Below are positions 1 through 5,826 of a DNA stretch of 9,472 nt, in pieces. Positions within the stretch are counted from its first letter, which is position 1. Every line of letters begins with the position of its first letter. Under the pieces are notes generated by a model. It did no database searches. It saw only the letters and a program-made list of their open reading frames with translations, and had not been told where the DNA came from. Where the stretch lies: NCBI GenBank assembly GCA_937891565.1, contig CALAHA010000390.1, forward strand, positions 1-9,472, read 5' to 3'. This DNA comes from an uncultured Ilumatobacter sp. Its GTDB lineage: Bacteria; Actinomycetota; Acidimicrobiia; Acidimicrobiales; Ilumatobacteraceae. The position numbers and the translations under genes were made by a program.

Positions 1-627
1 CACACCGGGGGCAATGATCGCATCTGTCGGGCAGCCGGCAAAGCACTCGGTGCAGGTGCCACAACCATCGTTGGCGGTCCGATCATTCCACTCGTAGCTC
101 GCTGCAGTGATGATCGAGCCGAGGACAAAGTAGCTCCCTGCGCCGGGGAGCAGCAGGTTGGCATTCTTGCCGTACCAACCGAGCCCCGCTCGATGGGCGA
201 CGGCACGGTCGACAATCGAGTTGTCGTCGGCAAATGCAACCGCCTTGTGCCCGGCTGCACGAATCAATTTTGCAGCGGAGCGGAGTCCTGCGCGGAGCGG
301 GGCGTAGTGATCAACCCAGGCGTACCGCCCGACTCGAGCTTGCGGACCATGTTCGGGGCCGGGCTTTTCTGGGTCGGCGTCGGTGATGTACGGGCGGGCG
401 GCGACGATGATCGAGTGGGCGTTGACGACGGCTTGGCCCGGGTCAGTCGATCGGTCGGGGTTCCGGTACGTGAATCCCATGTCGGCGTGGAGGCCAGCGG
501 CTTTACGTTCGTGCAGAGCGCTGCGGGCCTCCGTGAGGATCTCGGCGGAACACACACCGACGTGGGTAATCCCCCACTGTGCGACGTGGGCGGTGATCGC
601 CTCGATCGTCGGCAGTGGTTGAGGCAT
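1..627 (-). CDS. queG: Epoxyqueuosine reductase QueG (C-terminus cut off by window edge)
   Basis: QueG reduces epoxyqueuosine to queuosine in the wobble position of GUN-anticodon tRNAs. It is a cytosolic cobalamin- and 4Fe-4S-dependent enzyme. The 209 visible residues read MPQPLPTIEA at the start, then a DDNSIVDR stretch whose first Asp (D134) aligns with the catalytic Asp of the family. The hallmark GLGWYGKN follows at 148-155, and then the first ferredoxin-type cluster motif C189-x2-C192-x2-C195-x3-C199-P. The frame is open at position 1, so the second cluster half and the C-terminal HEAT-like region lie outside the window. The ATG start is preceded by a GACGGGG stretch that could act as a ribosome binding site; an in-frame GTG two codons upstream is the alternative. 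The gene follows the small Cys-rich gene by 51 nt in the same direction, so the two are probably co-transcribed. Identification rests on motifs that I translated directly. Confidence 0.93.
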   Translation of the reverse strand, partial: MPQPLPTIEAITAHVAQWGITHVGVCSAEILTEARSALHERKAAGLHADMGFTYRNPDRSTDPGQAVVNAHSIIVAARPYITDADPEKPGPEHGPQARVGRYAWVDHYAPLRAGLRSAAKLIRAAGHKAVAFADDNSIVDRAVAHRAGLGWYGKNANLLLPGAGSYFVLGSIITAASYEWNDRTANDGCGTCTECFAGCPTDAIIAPGV

Positions 628-663
628 GCGCACCCCGTCAGCGTACGACGGCAGGCACCAGCT

Positions 664-688
664 CGGCTCAGACCCGGCTCAGACCCGG
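664..688. repeat. 11-bp tandem duplication spanning a stop codon
   Basis: The unit CGGCTCAGACC occurs twice in tandem (664-674, 675-685), followed by a partial third unit, CGG. Read on the minus strand, the stop codon TGA (679-681) of the 91-aa gene lies inside the upstream copy. The second copy falls in the 51-nt gap before queG. This looks like a small slippage duplication. Confidence 0.75.
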
Positions 689-954
689 ACGGCAACTGGG
701 GCGCCGTAGGAACGGAACTCGTCGAGCGGCACGAACTCAGGCGTCGCTCCGATCAAACCAACACGCTGCAGCATTTTGATCGCGACGTCTTCGGGGTCGG
801 GAATCGCCGGCACGACAGTGAGTTGCACCGGCACGTAGTCGATTGGCCCGTCGTCATTCGCGAACAGGTGGGTGACGATGCAGTCGGTGCAGGCCGTCGT
901 GCCGGCGCCGATGCAGGTTTTGCAATCGATGGAGAAGTCGTCGCTTTCGAACAT
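679..954 (-). CDS. Small Cys-rich (zinc-ribbon-like) hypothetical protein, 91 aa
   Basis: I do not recognise a named family. The 91-aa protein has a compact metal-site pattern near its N-terminus: C11-x2-C14-x7-C22-x2-C25, followed by H29. This would suit a zinc ribbon or a small iron-sulfur site. The rest (roughly 35-91) is acidic to neutral, without membrane segments or a signal peptide, and has a helix-like stretch at DPEDVAIKMLQRVGLIG. The coding frame is the same as that of queG downstream and is closed by TGA at 679-681. The ATG is supported by a TAGTGT box exactly 7 nt upstream, which suggests a leaderless transcript, and by the shared 21-bp element at 966-986. Its position directly before queG suggests co-transcription, possibly with a role in metal handling or tRNA modification; that role is inference. 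The clean Cys spacing makes a chance frame unlikely. Confidence 0.8.
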   Translation of the reverse strand: MFESDDFSIDCKTCIGAGTTACTDCIVTHLFANDDGPIDYVPVQLTVVPAIPDPEDVAIKMLQRVGLIGATPEFVPLDEFRSYGAPVAVRV

Positions 955-961
955 GTACTGA

Positions 962-986
962 ACACTAGAGATGGGGTGTCACAGAG
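962..986 (-). promoter_or_regulatory. Promoter of the Cys-rich gene/queG with shared 21-bp element
   Basis: The minus strand carries CTGTGACAC, an 8-nt gap (CCCATCTC), a -10-like TAGTGT (962-967), 7 nt, and then the ATG at 954. Twenty-one bases (966-986) are identical to the element at 3236-3256 before the HNH gene, with the same spacing to an ATG. There is no Shine-Dalgarno sequence, which fits transcription starting at or next to the ATG. Confidence 0.65.
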
Positions 987-1050
987 TTATTTGCAGACAG
1001 ACCGCACCGCCGTCAGTAAGTATTCTCTTCATCCAGCCGCCGATCTGACG

Positions 1051-1056
1051 TAACGT
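1051..1056 (+). promoter_or_regulatory. -10 box of leaderless lipoprotein gene
   Basis: TAACGT is followed by exactly 6 nt and then the GTG start at 1063. This matches the TAnnnT spacing seen before the other genes here. There is no purine-rich ribosome binding site, and no clear -35 hexamer was seen. The region 955-1062 therefore holds divergent promoters. Confidence 0.5.
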
Positions 1057-1062
1057 GGACTG

Positions 1063-1590
1063 GTGGGATCGGATCGCTACAGCGTGCGCAGCCAAGGGGC
1101 ACTGCGCGTTGCTGCGGCAGCGGTGGCCCTGCTCACACTCGTCGGATGCACGTCTGACCCCGAACTCGAACAGGCCACGGTGACACCCGCCAATGCCTAC
1201 ACCGCAATTGTCGAATGGGAAATTGAACGGAGCGAACCCGTGCTTGATGCCGCCGGCAACGTCGAGGCGCCGGTCATCTACCTTGCCGCCGGCGCTGGGG
1301 GAACGGTCGATGTGAGCGTGCAGGCCGATGTCGTCGCCAATATCGACGGCGCTGCGGTGATCCGTTTTACCGACGATGCCCGCGACGCCCGCGACGAAGA
1401 ACTAGAGAATATTCCCGTCAAGGACAACGGGATCATGATCTTGATCGACGAGTTTGAACCCGATCAAGCGAAAGTCGAAGTCCGCATCATGCGCTATCAG
1501 TCAATCGATGACAACGGCACGTGGATTCTTCAAATGACCTCCACCATTGACGGCACTGCAGTCTCATCAGCAATCCTCGCCACCGAGTAA
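1063..1590 (+). CDS. Predicted secreted lipoprotein of unknown function, 175 aa
   Basis: The N-terminus is a lipoprotein signal peptide. It has a basic n-region (R5, R9, R15), a hydrophobic core at about 16-27 (VAAAAVALLTLVG), and a lipobox L26-V27-G28-C29. Cleavage and lipidation would occur at C29, leaving a mature chain of about 147 residues on the outer face of the membrane. The mature part is rich in Asp, Glu, Val and Ile, is predicted to be mostly beta-strand with no further membrane segment, and carries no enzyme motif that I recognise. The GTG start is chosen because it lies 6 nt after a TAACGT box and gives a correctly sized signal peptide. The gene is divergent from the Cys-rich/queG pair and convergent with the MFS gene 30 bp downstream. 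The lipoprotein call is well supported; function is unknown. Confidence 0.82.
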   Translation: MGSDRYSVRSQGALRVAAAAVALLTLVGCTSDPELEQATVTPANAYTAIVEWEIERSEPVLDAAGNVEAPVIYLAAGAGGTVDVSVQADVVANIDGAAVIRFTDDARDARDEELENIPVKDNGIMILIDEFEPDQAKVEVRIMRYQSIDDNGTWILQMTSTIDGTAVSSAILATE

Positions 1591-1712
1591 CCGACCAGGC
1601 TGTTTCAACGGCTGATCTCTTTATGAGGCTCCGGCCTGGAGCTCACCGTCCAGCAAGCCACTCACTGCTTCCAGCGCACGTATCGCATCACCTGTTGAAA
1701 CAGCCTGCTCGG
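1591..1712. repeat. 26-bp imperfect inverted repeat at a convergent gene junction
   Basis: The left arm (1591-1616) starts immediately after the lipoprotein stop codon. The right arm (1687-1712) lies inside the 3' coding end of the MFS gene and is its reverse complement with 3 mismatches in 26. The perfect core is 14 bp (CAGGCTGTTTCAAC, 1596-1609, against 1694-1707). The loop is about 70 nt. The left arm lacks a T-run, so this is not a standard intrinsic terminator, but it could fold in either convergent transcript. Confidence 0.8.
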
Positions 1713-3153
1713 GATCAATCGCTGCACGCCGTAACTCGTCGAGGAGAACACGGCGGTCCCGATCATCGTCCAGAAACGGTCCGTGCACCGTTTGGGCCAG
1801 GTCGGCTGCAGCAGATGCGTCGATAATGGCGGTGCGGTACTCCTCGGCCTCCCAAGCGTGGCGCGCCATCAGGATGCGTTGCCGAGCGCCTGCCAGCGCA
1901 TCGACTGATGCTCCTTCAAACTTGCGGGCTTCGCGGATGGCCCGAACGAACACTGCGAGACCTGGCAGATAGATCGCTGTCAAGATCATCATGCTCACCT
2001 CGGGCGCAAGGGAGATCGGGGTGGCGACTGCCCCTCCGAAAACCCAAGCAAGCTGAAACCTCGTCTCGTATCGCGCACCCGCACGTCCGAGCAGCGCCTC
2101 GGGCGCCCTCCGCTGCAACAGACTGTCGAATGCATTGCGGCCGAGCGTGGTGGACAGGCCAACGAGCGCTGCGATCACGACGAGCAACGGCGTGGACACG
2201 CCAAGTATCCCGACAGCCGTGAACGCTGCGGGTGCAGCGATGGCCAACCCGATTAACTGCTGTTCGCTGAACCGCCGACGGAGCAGGCCAATCACGGTGT
2301 GGCCCGTGAAGGCTCCGATTCCGTAACACGCTGCAGCGAGTCCGTAGATGACTGCAGGCTGGCTATCGCGCCGCAACGTAAACGCCAGCGTGAACAAAAA
2401 GAATCCGACGGCAGCACGGATCGCCATCATGCCGACTGATGCAACAAGCACAACGGGCAGGTGGGTTTCGGCATATTCGACGTCGTCGGTCGCGACGACG
2501 ACATGCTGCGGCGTACGGACCTGGAGTACAACGACCGAGGCGAGCGCAAACAGGACCGCGCTGACACGCAGCGTCCAGCCTGGCCCGCCGACCGCCAACA
2601 ACCCAGCTGCCGCGCCTGCACCAATGGCTGCGGTGATGCTCGCCAGGCGCGCAAGCCGCGCGTTGGTTGCCACCAGTTCGTCAGGGTCGTCGACCAACTG
2701 CTGCACCAGGGTCTGTTTCACGACGCCCGATGCCTTGCTTGCGATCAGCAAGATGAGCGCAAGTGGATAGAACGTCAAGTCGAGCAGGAAGCTGACCATT
2801 GCCATGCAACTGACGGCACGCAGCAGATAAAAGATCGACGCAACAAAGCGTTGCGACCGTCGAAACCGGTCGACGGCGGGTCCAACGAGTGGGGCCAGTA
2901 CCGCAAGCGGCGCCATCGTCACCAGCAGGTACAACAACACCTGCTGCCGAGATGCATCCGGGCTGATGTTGAAGAACAACGATCCGGCGAGGCTGACCGT
3001 GACGAACGCATCAGCGGAGCCCGACAAGCCGTGCGCAACGGCAAGCGGAATGATCGGGCCGTCGCCGACCAGGATGTGTCGAACGCGTTGGCGCAACGGC
3101 GGCCGACGCTCCAACCTGGCTTCTGTCGAACTCCCGGGGCCGACCTGCATCAC
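1621..3153 (-). CDS. MFS-type transporter with C-terminal cytoplasmic extension, 510 aa
   Basis: This is a multi-pass inner-membrane protein with the look of a major facilitator exporter of the MFS_3/EntS-like type. Hydrophobic segments occur at about 32-62, 72-95, 103-124, 129-148, 170-188, 194-211, 232-260, 267-290, 298-316, 321-335, 366-381 and 386-404. The loop after segment two, GPAVDRFRRSQR (91-102), resembles MFS motif A. The substrate is not predictable. Unusually, about 105 residues after the last membrane segment (405-510) form a charged, helical cytosolic tail rich in Ala, Glu, Asp and Arg. The listed start is GTG, immediately followed by ATG at 3150, with AGAGGG just upstream; either codon could be used. 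Unlike its neighbours, it shows an SD-like run rather than a TAnnnT box at leaderless spacing. The gene converges with the lipoprotein gene and is divergent from the HNH gene. Confidence 0.87.
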   Translation of the reverse strand: MMQVGPGSSTEARLERRPPLRQRVRHILVGDGPIIPLAVAHGLSGSADAFVTVSLAGSLFFNISPDASRQQVLLYLLVTMAPLAVLAPLVGPAVDRFRRSQRFVASIFYLLRAVSCMAMVSFLLDLTFYPLALILLIASKASGVVKQTLVQQLVDDPDELVATNARLARLASITAAIGAGAAAGLLAVGGPGWTLRVSAVLFALASVVVLQVRTPQHVVVATDDVEYAETHLPVVLVASVGMMAIRAAVGFFLFTLAFTLRRDSQPAVIYGLAAACYGIGAFTGHTVIGLLRRRFSEQQLIGLAIAAPAAFTAVGILGVSTPLLVVIAALVGLSTTLGRNAFDSLLQRRAPEALLGRAGARYETRFQLAWVFGGAVATPISLAPEVSMMILTAIYLPGLAVFVRAIREARKFEGASVDALAGARQRILMARHAWEAEEYRTAIIDASAAADLAQTVHGPFLDDDRDRRVLLDELRRAAIDPEQAVSTGDAIRALEAVSGLLDGELQAGAS

Positions 3154-3235
3154 CCTCTATCTTTGCCGACGGCGCCCCTCGCGTGTTGAACGGTGCTGCA
3201 TGACTACGTCGCCCCAGCTCAGAGCACACAGCATT

Positions 3236-3260
3236 CTCTGTGACACCCCATCTCTATGGT
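3236..3260 (+). promoter_or_regulatory. Promoter of the HNH gene with shared 21-bp element
   Basis: CTGTGACAC (3238-3246), an 8-nt gap and TATGGT (3255-3260) precede an ATG at 3268 by 7 nt. Positions 3236-3256 are identical to the inverted copy at 966-986. The A of an upstream in-frame ATG (3256) lies inside the -10-like box, which argues for the 3268 start and a leaderless mRNA. Confidence 0.65.
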
Positions 3261-3267
3261 GGAACAC

Positions 3268-4473
3268 ATGGTCGTCATGGAGTTTGAGGCATGTGCAAAG
3301 GAGTTGGCTCGAGCGGCCAATCCCACGCCTGCCGTCACCTCCGCTACCCGTGCGCTGCGGCGGTTCCGCGCCGAACAGTTGTCCGAGATTCATGCCGTCG
3401 TCGAGTCGGGTGCGTACTTCGTCGACGGCTACCGGTCACCGACCGCGTGGCTTGCGGACGTCACCCGCGAAGGCTTCGGGCAGTGCAAGGGCACCCTGCG
3501 ACTCGCCGAGCGCATTGTCCACATGCCCCTGATACAAGCATCGTTCGGCAACGGCACGCTCTCAGAAACTGCGTTGCGATTGCTGACCGACTCCTGGGCG
3601 GCGCACATCGCCGATGTCTTCGAGCGCGACGAAGCAATGCTCCTTCGCTGGGCGACCTCGCTGCCGGCTGCCGACCTGAGATTGTTGCTCGACACGTGGC
3701 GAATGCACGCTGATCCCGACGACGAAGCGGCGACCGCAGCTGACCAGTTCGACGCGCGATCGCTGCACCTCTCGAAGATGCTCGACGGCGTCGGACAGCT
3801 TGATGGCACGCTCGACCCAGAGGGCTACGCGCTGGTGCACGAAGCGATTCGAGCGCTCTCCCAACGTGGCGAAGACGAGCCTCGTACAGCGGCGCAGCGA
3901 CGTGCCGATGCGCTCGTCCAAACGGCGAAGATGGCAATCGAATCGTTCGAACCCATTCCCGGCCAGAAACGTCGCAAGCCGACCGTCATCGCAACCTCTG
4001 CCAACGACGACCTCTGCGAATCAACTGGCGGCGGAGGCCTCGACACCGGAGGTGGCCGTTCAATCGTTCCGATCTCGACCGTGCGACGAATGGCCTGCGA
4101 CTGCGAGATTCATCGCTACATCTCAGATCCGGTCGGCCACATCATCGACTTCGGCCGCAAGCGCCGAATCGTGAGTGACGTTCAGTTCGACCTCCTCATG
4201 ATCCGAGATCACCGATGCCGCTGGCCCGGCTGCGGGGTACCGGCAGCTGGCTGTGATGCCCACCACGCCACGCACTGGCTCGATGGCGGCGAAACGAAGC
4301 CTGACAATTTGATTCTTCTGTGTTGGTATCACCACCATCTACTCCACGACCAACACTGGAGTATCGAGCCCCTCGGGGCCGGCTACTTCACTTTGCAGAT
4401 GCCCGATGGACGGCGACGCGATTTGCGTCCGCCCTTGATCGGCGCTGCAATGCCGGCCCCTCCACCAAGCTGA
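3268..4473 (+). CDS. DUF222 / HNH endonuclease domain protein (13E12-like), 401 aa
   Basis: This is an actinobacterial DUF222-HNH protein, related to the mycobacterial 13E12 repeat family. The N-terminal part (about 20-240) is the helical DUF222 region, and a Gly-rich linker lies near 255-265. The C-terminal HNH domain (about 310-365) shows a zinc-finger frame: C317-x4-C322, then H332-H333-x2-H336-W, GGET, N347, and C352-x2-H355 to H360. These residues fit a metal-dependent beta-beta-alpha nuclease. The natural role of the family is unsettled; DNA nicking or repair-linked functions have been proposed, and mycobacterial 13E12 members are reported to carry SOS boxes. I chose ATG 3268 because it sits 7 nt after TATGGT, as in the twin promoter at 962-986. 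ATG 3256 (4 residues longer) and 3277 are alternatives. It converges with the NYN gene, 27 bp away. Confidence 0.92.
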   Translation: MVVMEFEACAKELARAANPTPAVTSATRALRRFRAEQLSEIHAVVESGAYFVDGYRSPTAWLADVTREGFGQCKGTLRLAERIVHMPLIQASFGNGTLSETALRLLTDSWAAHIADVFERDEAMLLRWATSLPAADLRLLLDTWRMHADPDDEAATAADQFDARSLHLSKMLDGVGQLDGTLDPEGYALVHEAIRALSQRGEDEPRTAAQRRADALVQTAKMAIESFEPIPGQKRRKPTVIATSANDDLCESTGGGGLDTGGGRSIVPISTVRRMACDCEIHRYISDPVGHIIDFGRKRRIVSDVQFDLLMIRDHRCRWPGCGVPAAGCDAHHATHWLDGGETKPDNLILLCWYHHHLLHDQHWSIEPLGAGYFTLQMPDGRRRDLRPPLIGAAMPAPPPS

Positions 4474-4500
4474 CTCGGTTCACACCGGCGCGATCGCTCG

Positions 4501-5733
4501 CTAGAGAATGGCGAGGAGGGCGTTGCTTGGCACGACGTTGGCGCCGTCGGCTCGAACATCACGAACAATTTCGGCATCGTTGGTGACCACCACAACCGCA
4601 CGAGTTGTCGGCACTCGCTTCACCTCGTTGCGGATCACGTCGTCGGCAATAACACCCTCGGGCGAATAAACAACTCGAATGAGCCGTCGACGGTCGGCGT
4701 AGGCCCCGACGATCGATGCACCATCGAACACGACGGTCACATCAGTGCCAAACCTGCGGGCCAAGTTCTCGAGCGCGTCGAGTAGGGCGGCGCGTTGCCG
4801 TTCGAGCGGACGATTCGGCCAGCCCAACTTGGCAACGTTGTAGCCGTCGATCAGCATCTGCGCGTCGGATCGAGCGAGATGTTCGGCTGCCTCAGACGAA
4901 CTCCCGATGACGCCGCCAGGGAGCGTGACGGGCGTGCGATTGCCCCGAGCCTGCTGCGCTCGGGACGGTGAGCGAACGGCGGCTGTCGGGGCCGACAGCA
5001 GTGCTTCGAGTTGCTCGGCGAGGGCCCGAGCGGCCGAGGCTGCTGCTGCCACTTCGGCCGAGTTGTCGAGCACCGGTTCCGCCAGGGCAGGCTGTTGCGA
5101 GGCAGGTTGGCGGCGCGCTGCGGTGAGCTGATCGTTGACCGTCACCCACTTTGCCTCTGCTGCGGCCTCTCGGTCGCGGGCGTGGCGCACGTCCATCCGG
5201 GCGTCGAGTAGTTCAGTTCGCATCTCGAGGACGATCTCTTCAGACTTGACCAGTTCGGCCCGAAGGTCGTCAATCTCGGTCGACTGCATCTGCACGACCT
5301 CGTCTCGGTGCACCAACTCGGCTTGCGCCCGGACCGCTGCTTGTTCAGCTGCTTCGCGGCGCTTCTCGGCCCGCTTCAGCTGTGTCTTGAGGTCAACGTC
5401 CTCGACAGCGGCATCGGCGACGGCGGCGAGAACGGCAGCCTGCTGCTCCCAGCCTTCGGCGCCGGCCAGCCAGAGTTGCCCAATCTCGTCGACGAGTTCG
5501 GGCGGCGCTCCGGCGGACAATCGGGTGCGGAAGAGAGGATCGCCCTCAATACAGCGACGGAGCCGGCCCAGGGCCGAGTTCGGAAGGCGAGGCTTCTTCA
5601 AGAAGGGCCTGAGGTCCTTCGGAAACGCCAAAGCCGGCTTGCGCTTTTGACCTTCGGCCGCCATCAAGATGGCGAATTCGAGCGCGCTGCGAAGATGCCG
5701 GTGTTCGATCCCGGCGCCCTGCTGCTCGTCCAT
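4501..5733 (-). CDS. Coiled-coil NYN/YacP-type ribonuclease domain protein, 410 aa
   Basis: The C-terminal 120 residues (about 291-410) form a NYN domain of the YacP/Rae1 type, a PIN-like fold found in ribonucleases. It shows LIDGYN (D296, N299), VVFDG (D337), ADD (364-365) and TND (384-386), the acidic set expected for metal binding. The N-terminal domain (about 10-105) is conserved-looking but unnamed. Residues about 112-205 are a long charged coiled coil (LKRAEKRREAAEQ onwards), followed by an Ala/Pro/Ser-rich linker to 290. The protein has no signal peptide, so it should be cytosolic. By analogy with Rae1 it might cut mRNA, possibly on ribosomes; this is inference. The ATG has TAGCGT 6 nt upstream and no SD sequence. 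The gene is divergent from the exonuclease gene, with 93 bp between starts, and converges with the HNH gene. Confidence 0.88.
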   Translation of the reverse strand: MDEQQGAGIEHRHLRSALEFAILMAAEGQKRKPALAFPKDLRPFLKKPRLPNSALGRLRRCIEGDPLFRTRLSAGAPPELVDEIGQLWLAGAEGWEQQAAVLAAVADAAVEDVDLKTQLKRAEKRREAAEQAAVRAQAELVHRDEVVQMQSTEIDDLRAELVKSEEIVLEMRTELLDARMDVRHARDREAAAEAKWVTVNDQLTAARRQPASQQPALAEPVLDNSAEVAAAASAARALAEQLEALLSAPTAAVRSPSRAQQARGNRTPVTLPGGVIGSSSEAAEHLARSDAQMLIDGYNVAKLGWPNRPLERQRAALLDALENLARRFGTDVTVVFDGASIVGAYADRRRLIRVVYSPEGVIADDVIRNEVKRVPTTRAVVVVTNDAEIVRDVRADGANVVPSNALLAIL

Positions 5734-5739
5734 AATCTG

Positions 5740-5745
5740 ACGCTA
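5740..5745 (-). promoter_or_regulatory. -10 box of leaderless NYN gene
   Basis: On the minus strand TAGCGT is followed by CAGATT (6 nt) and the ATG at 5733. The 93-bp gap 5734-5826 must also hold the exonuclease promoter. There I see only a weak TTCAGT 6 nt before the ATG at 5827 and no good ribosome binding site. Confidence 0.5.
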
Positions 5746-5826
5746 TCGCACTCGGTTCATCGACGTTCTCGACGCCTATCGAACAATTGTTTGACTTTGC
5801 ACGGGTATTCGTGGTTCAGTTCTTTG

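Noticed and set aside
193..1053. Plus-strand frame of 286 codons opposite queG
   Set aside because: It is antisense to queG and the Cys-rich gene, has an Arg/Gly/Asp-rich composition without domains, and spans the divergent promoter region.
2461..3189. Plus-strand frame of 242 codons inside the MFS gene
   Set aside because: Antisense shadow of a clear membrane transporter; the product is Arg/Gln-rich with no motif.
3256..3267. ATG 3256 as start of the HNH protein
   Set aside because: Its A is part of the TATGGT box; the twin promoter at 962-986 places the start at the equivalent of 3268.
4490..4497. Palindrome GCGATCGC between the convergent HNH and NYN genes
   Set aside because: Single 8-bp copy without a T-run or further symmetry; not enough for a terminator or a repeat family.
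5308..5826. Upstream extension of the exonuclease frame to 5308
   Set aside because: It lies antisense to the NYN gene and precedes the DnaQ fold; the family begins close to the exonuclease domain, so ATG 5827 is a better start.
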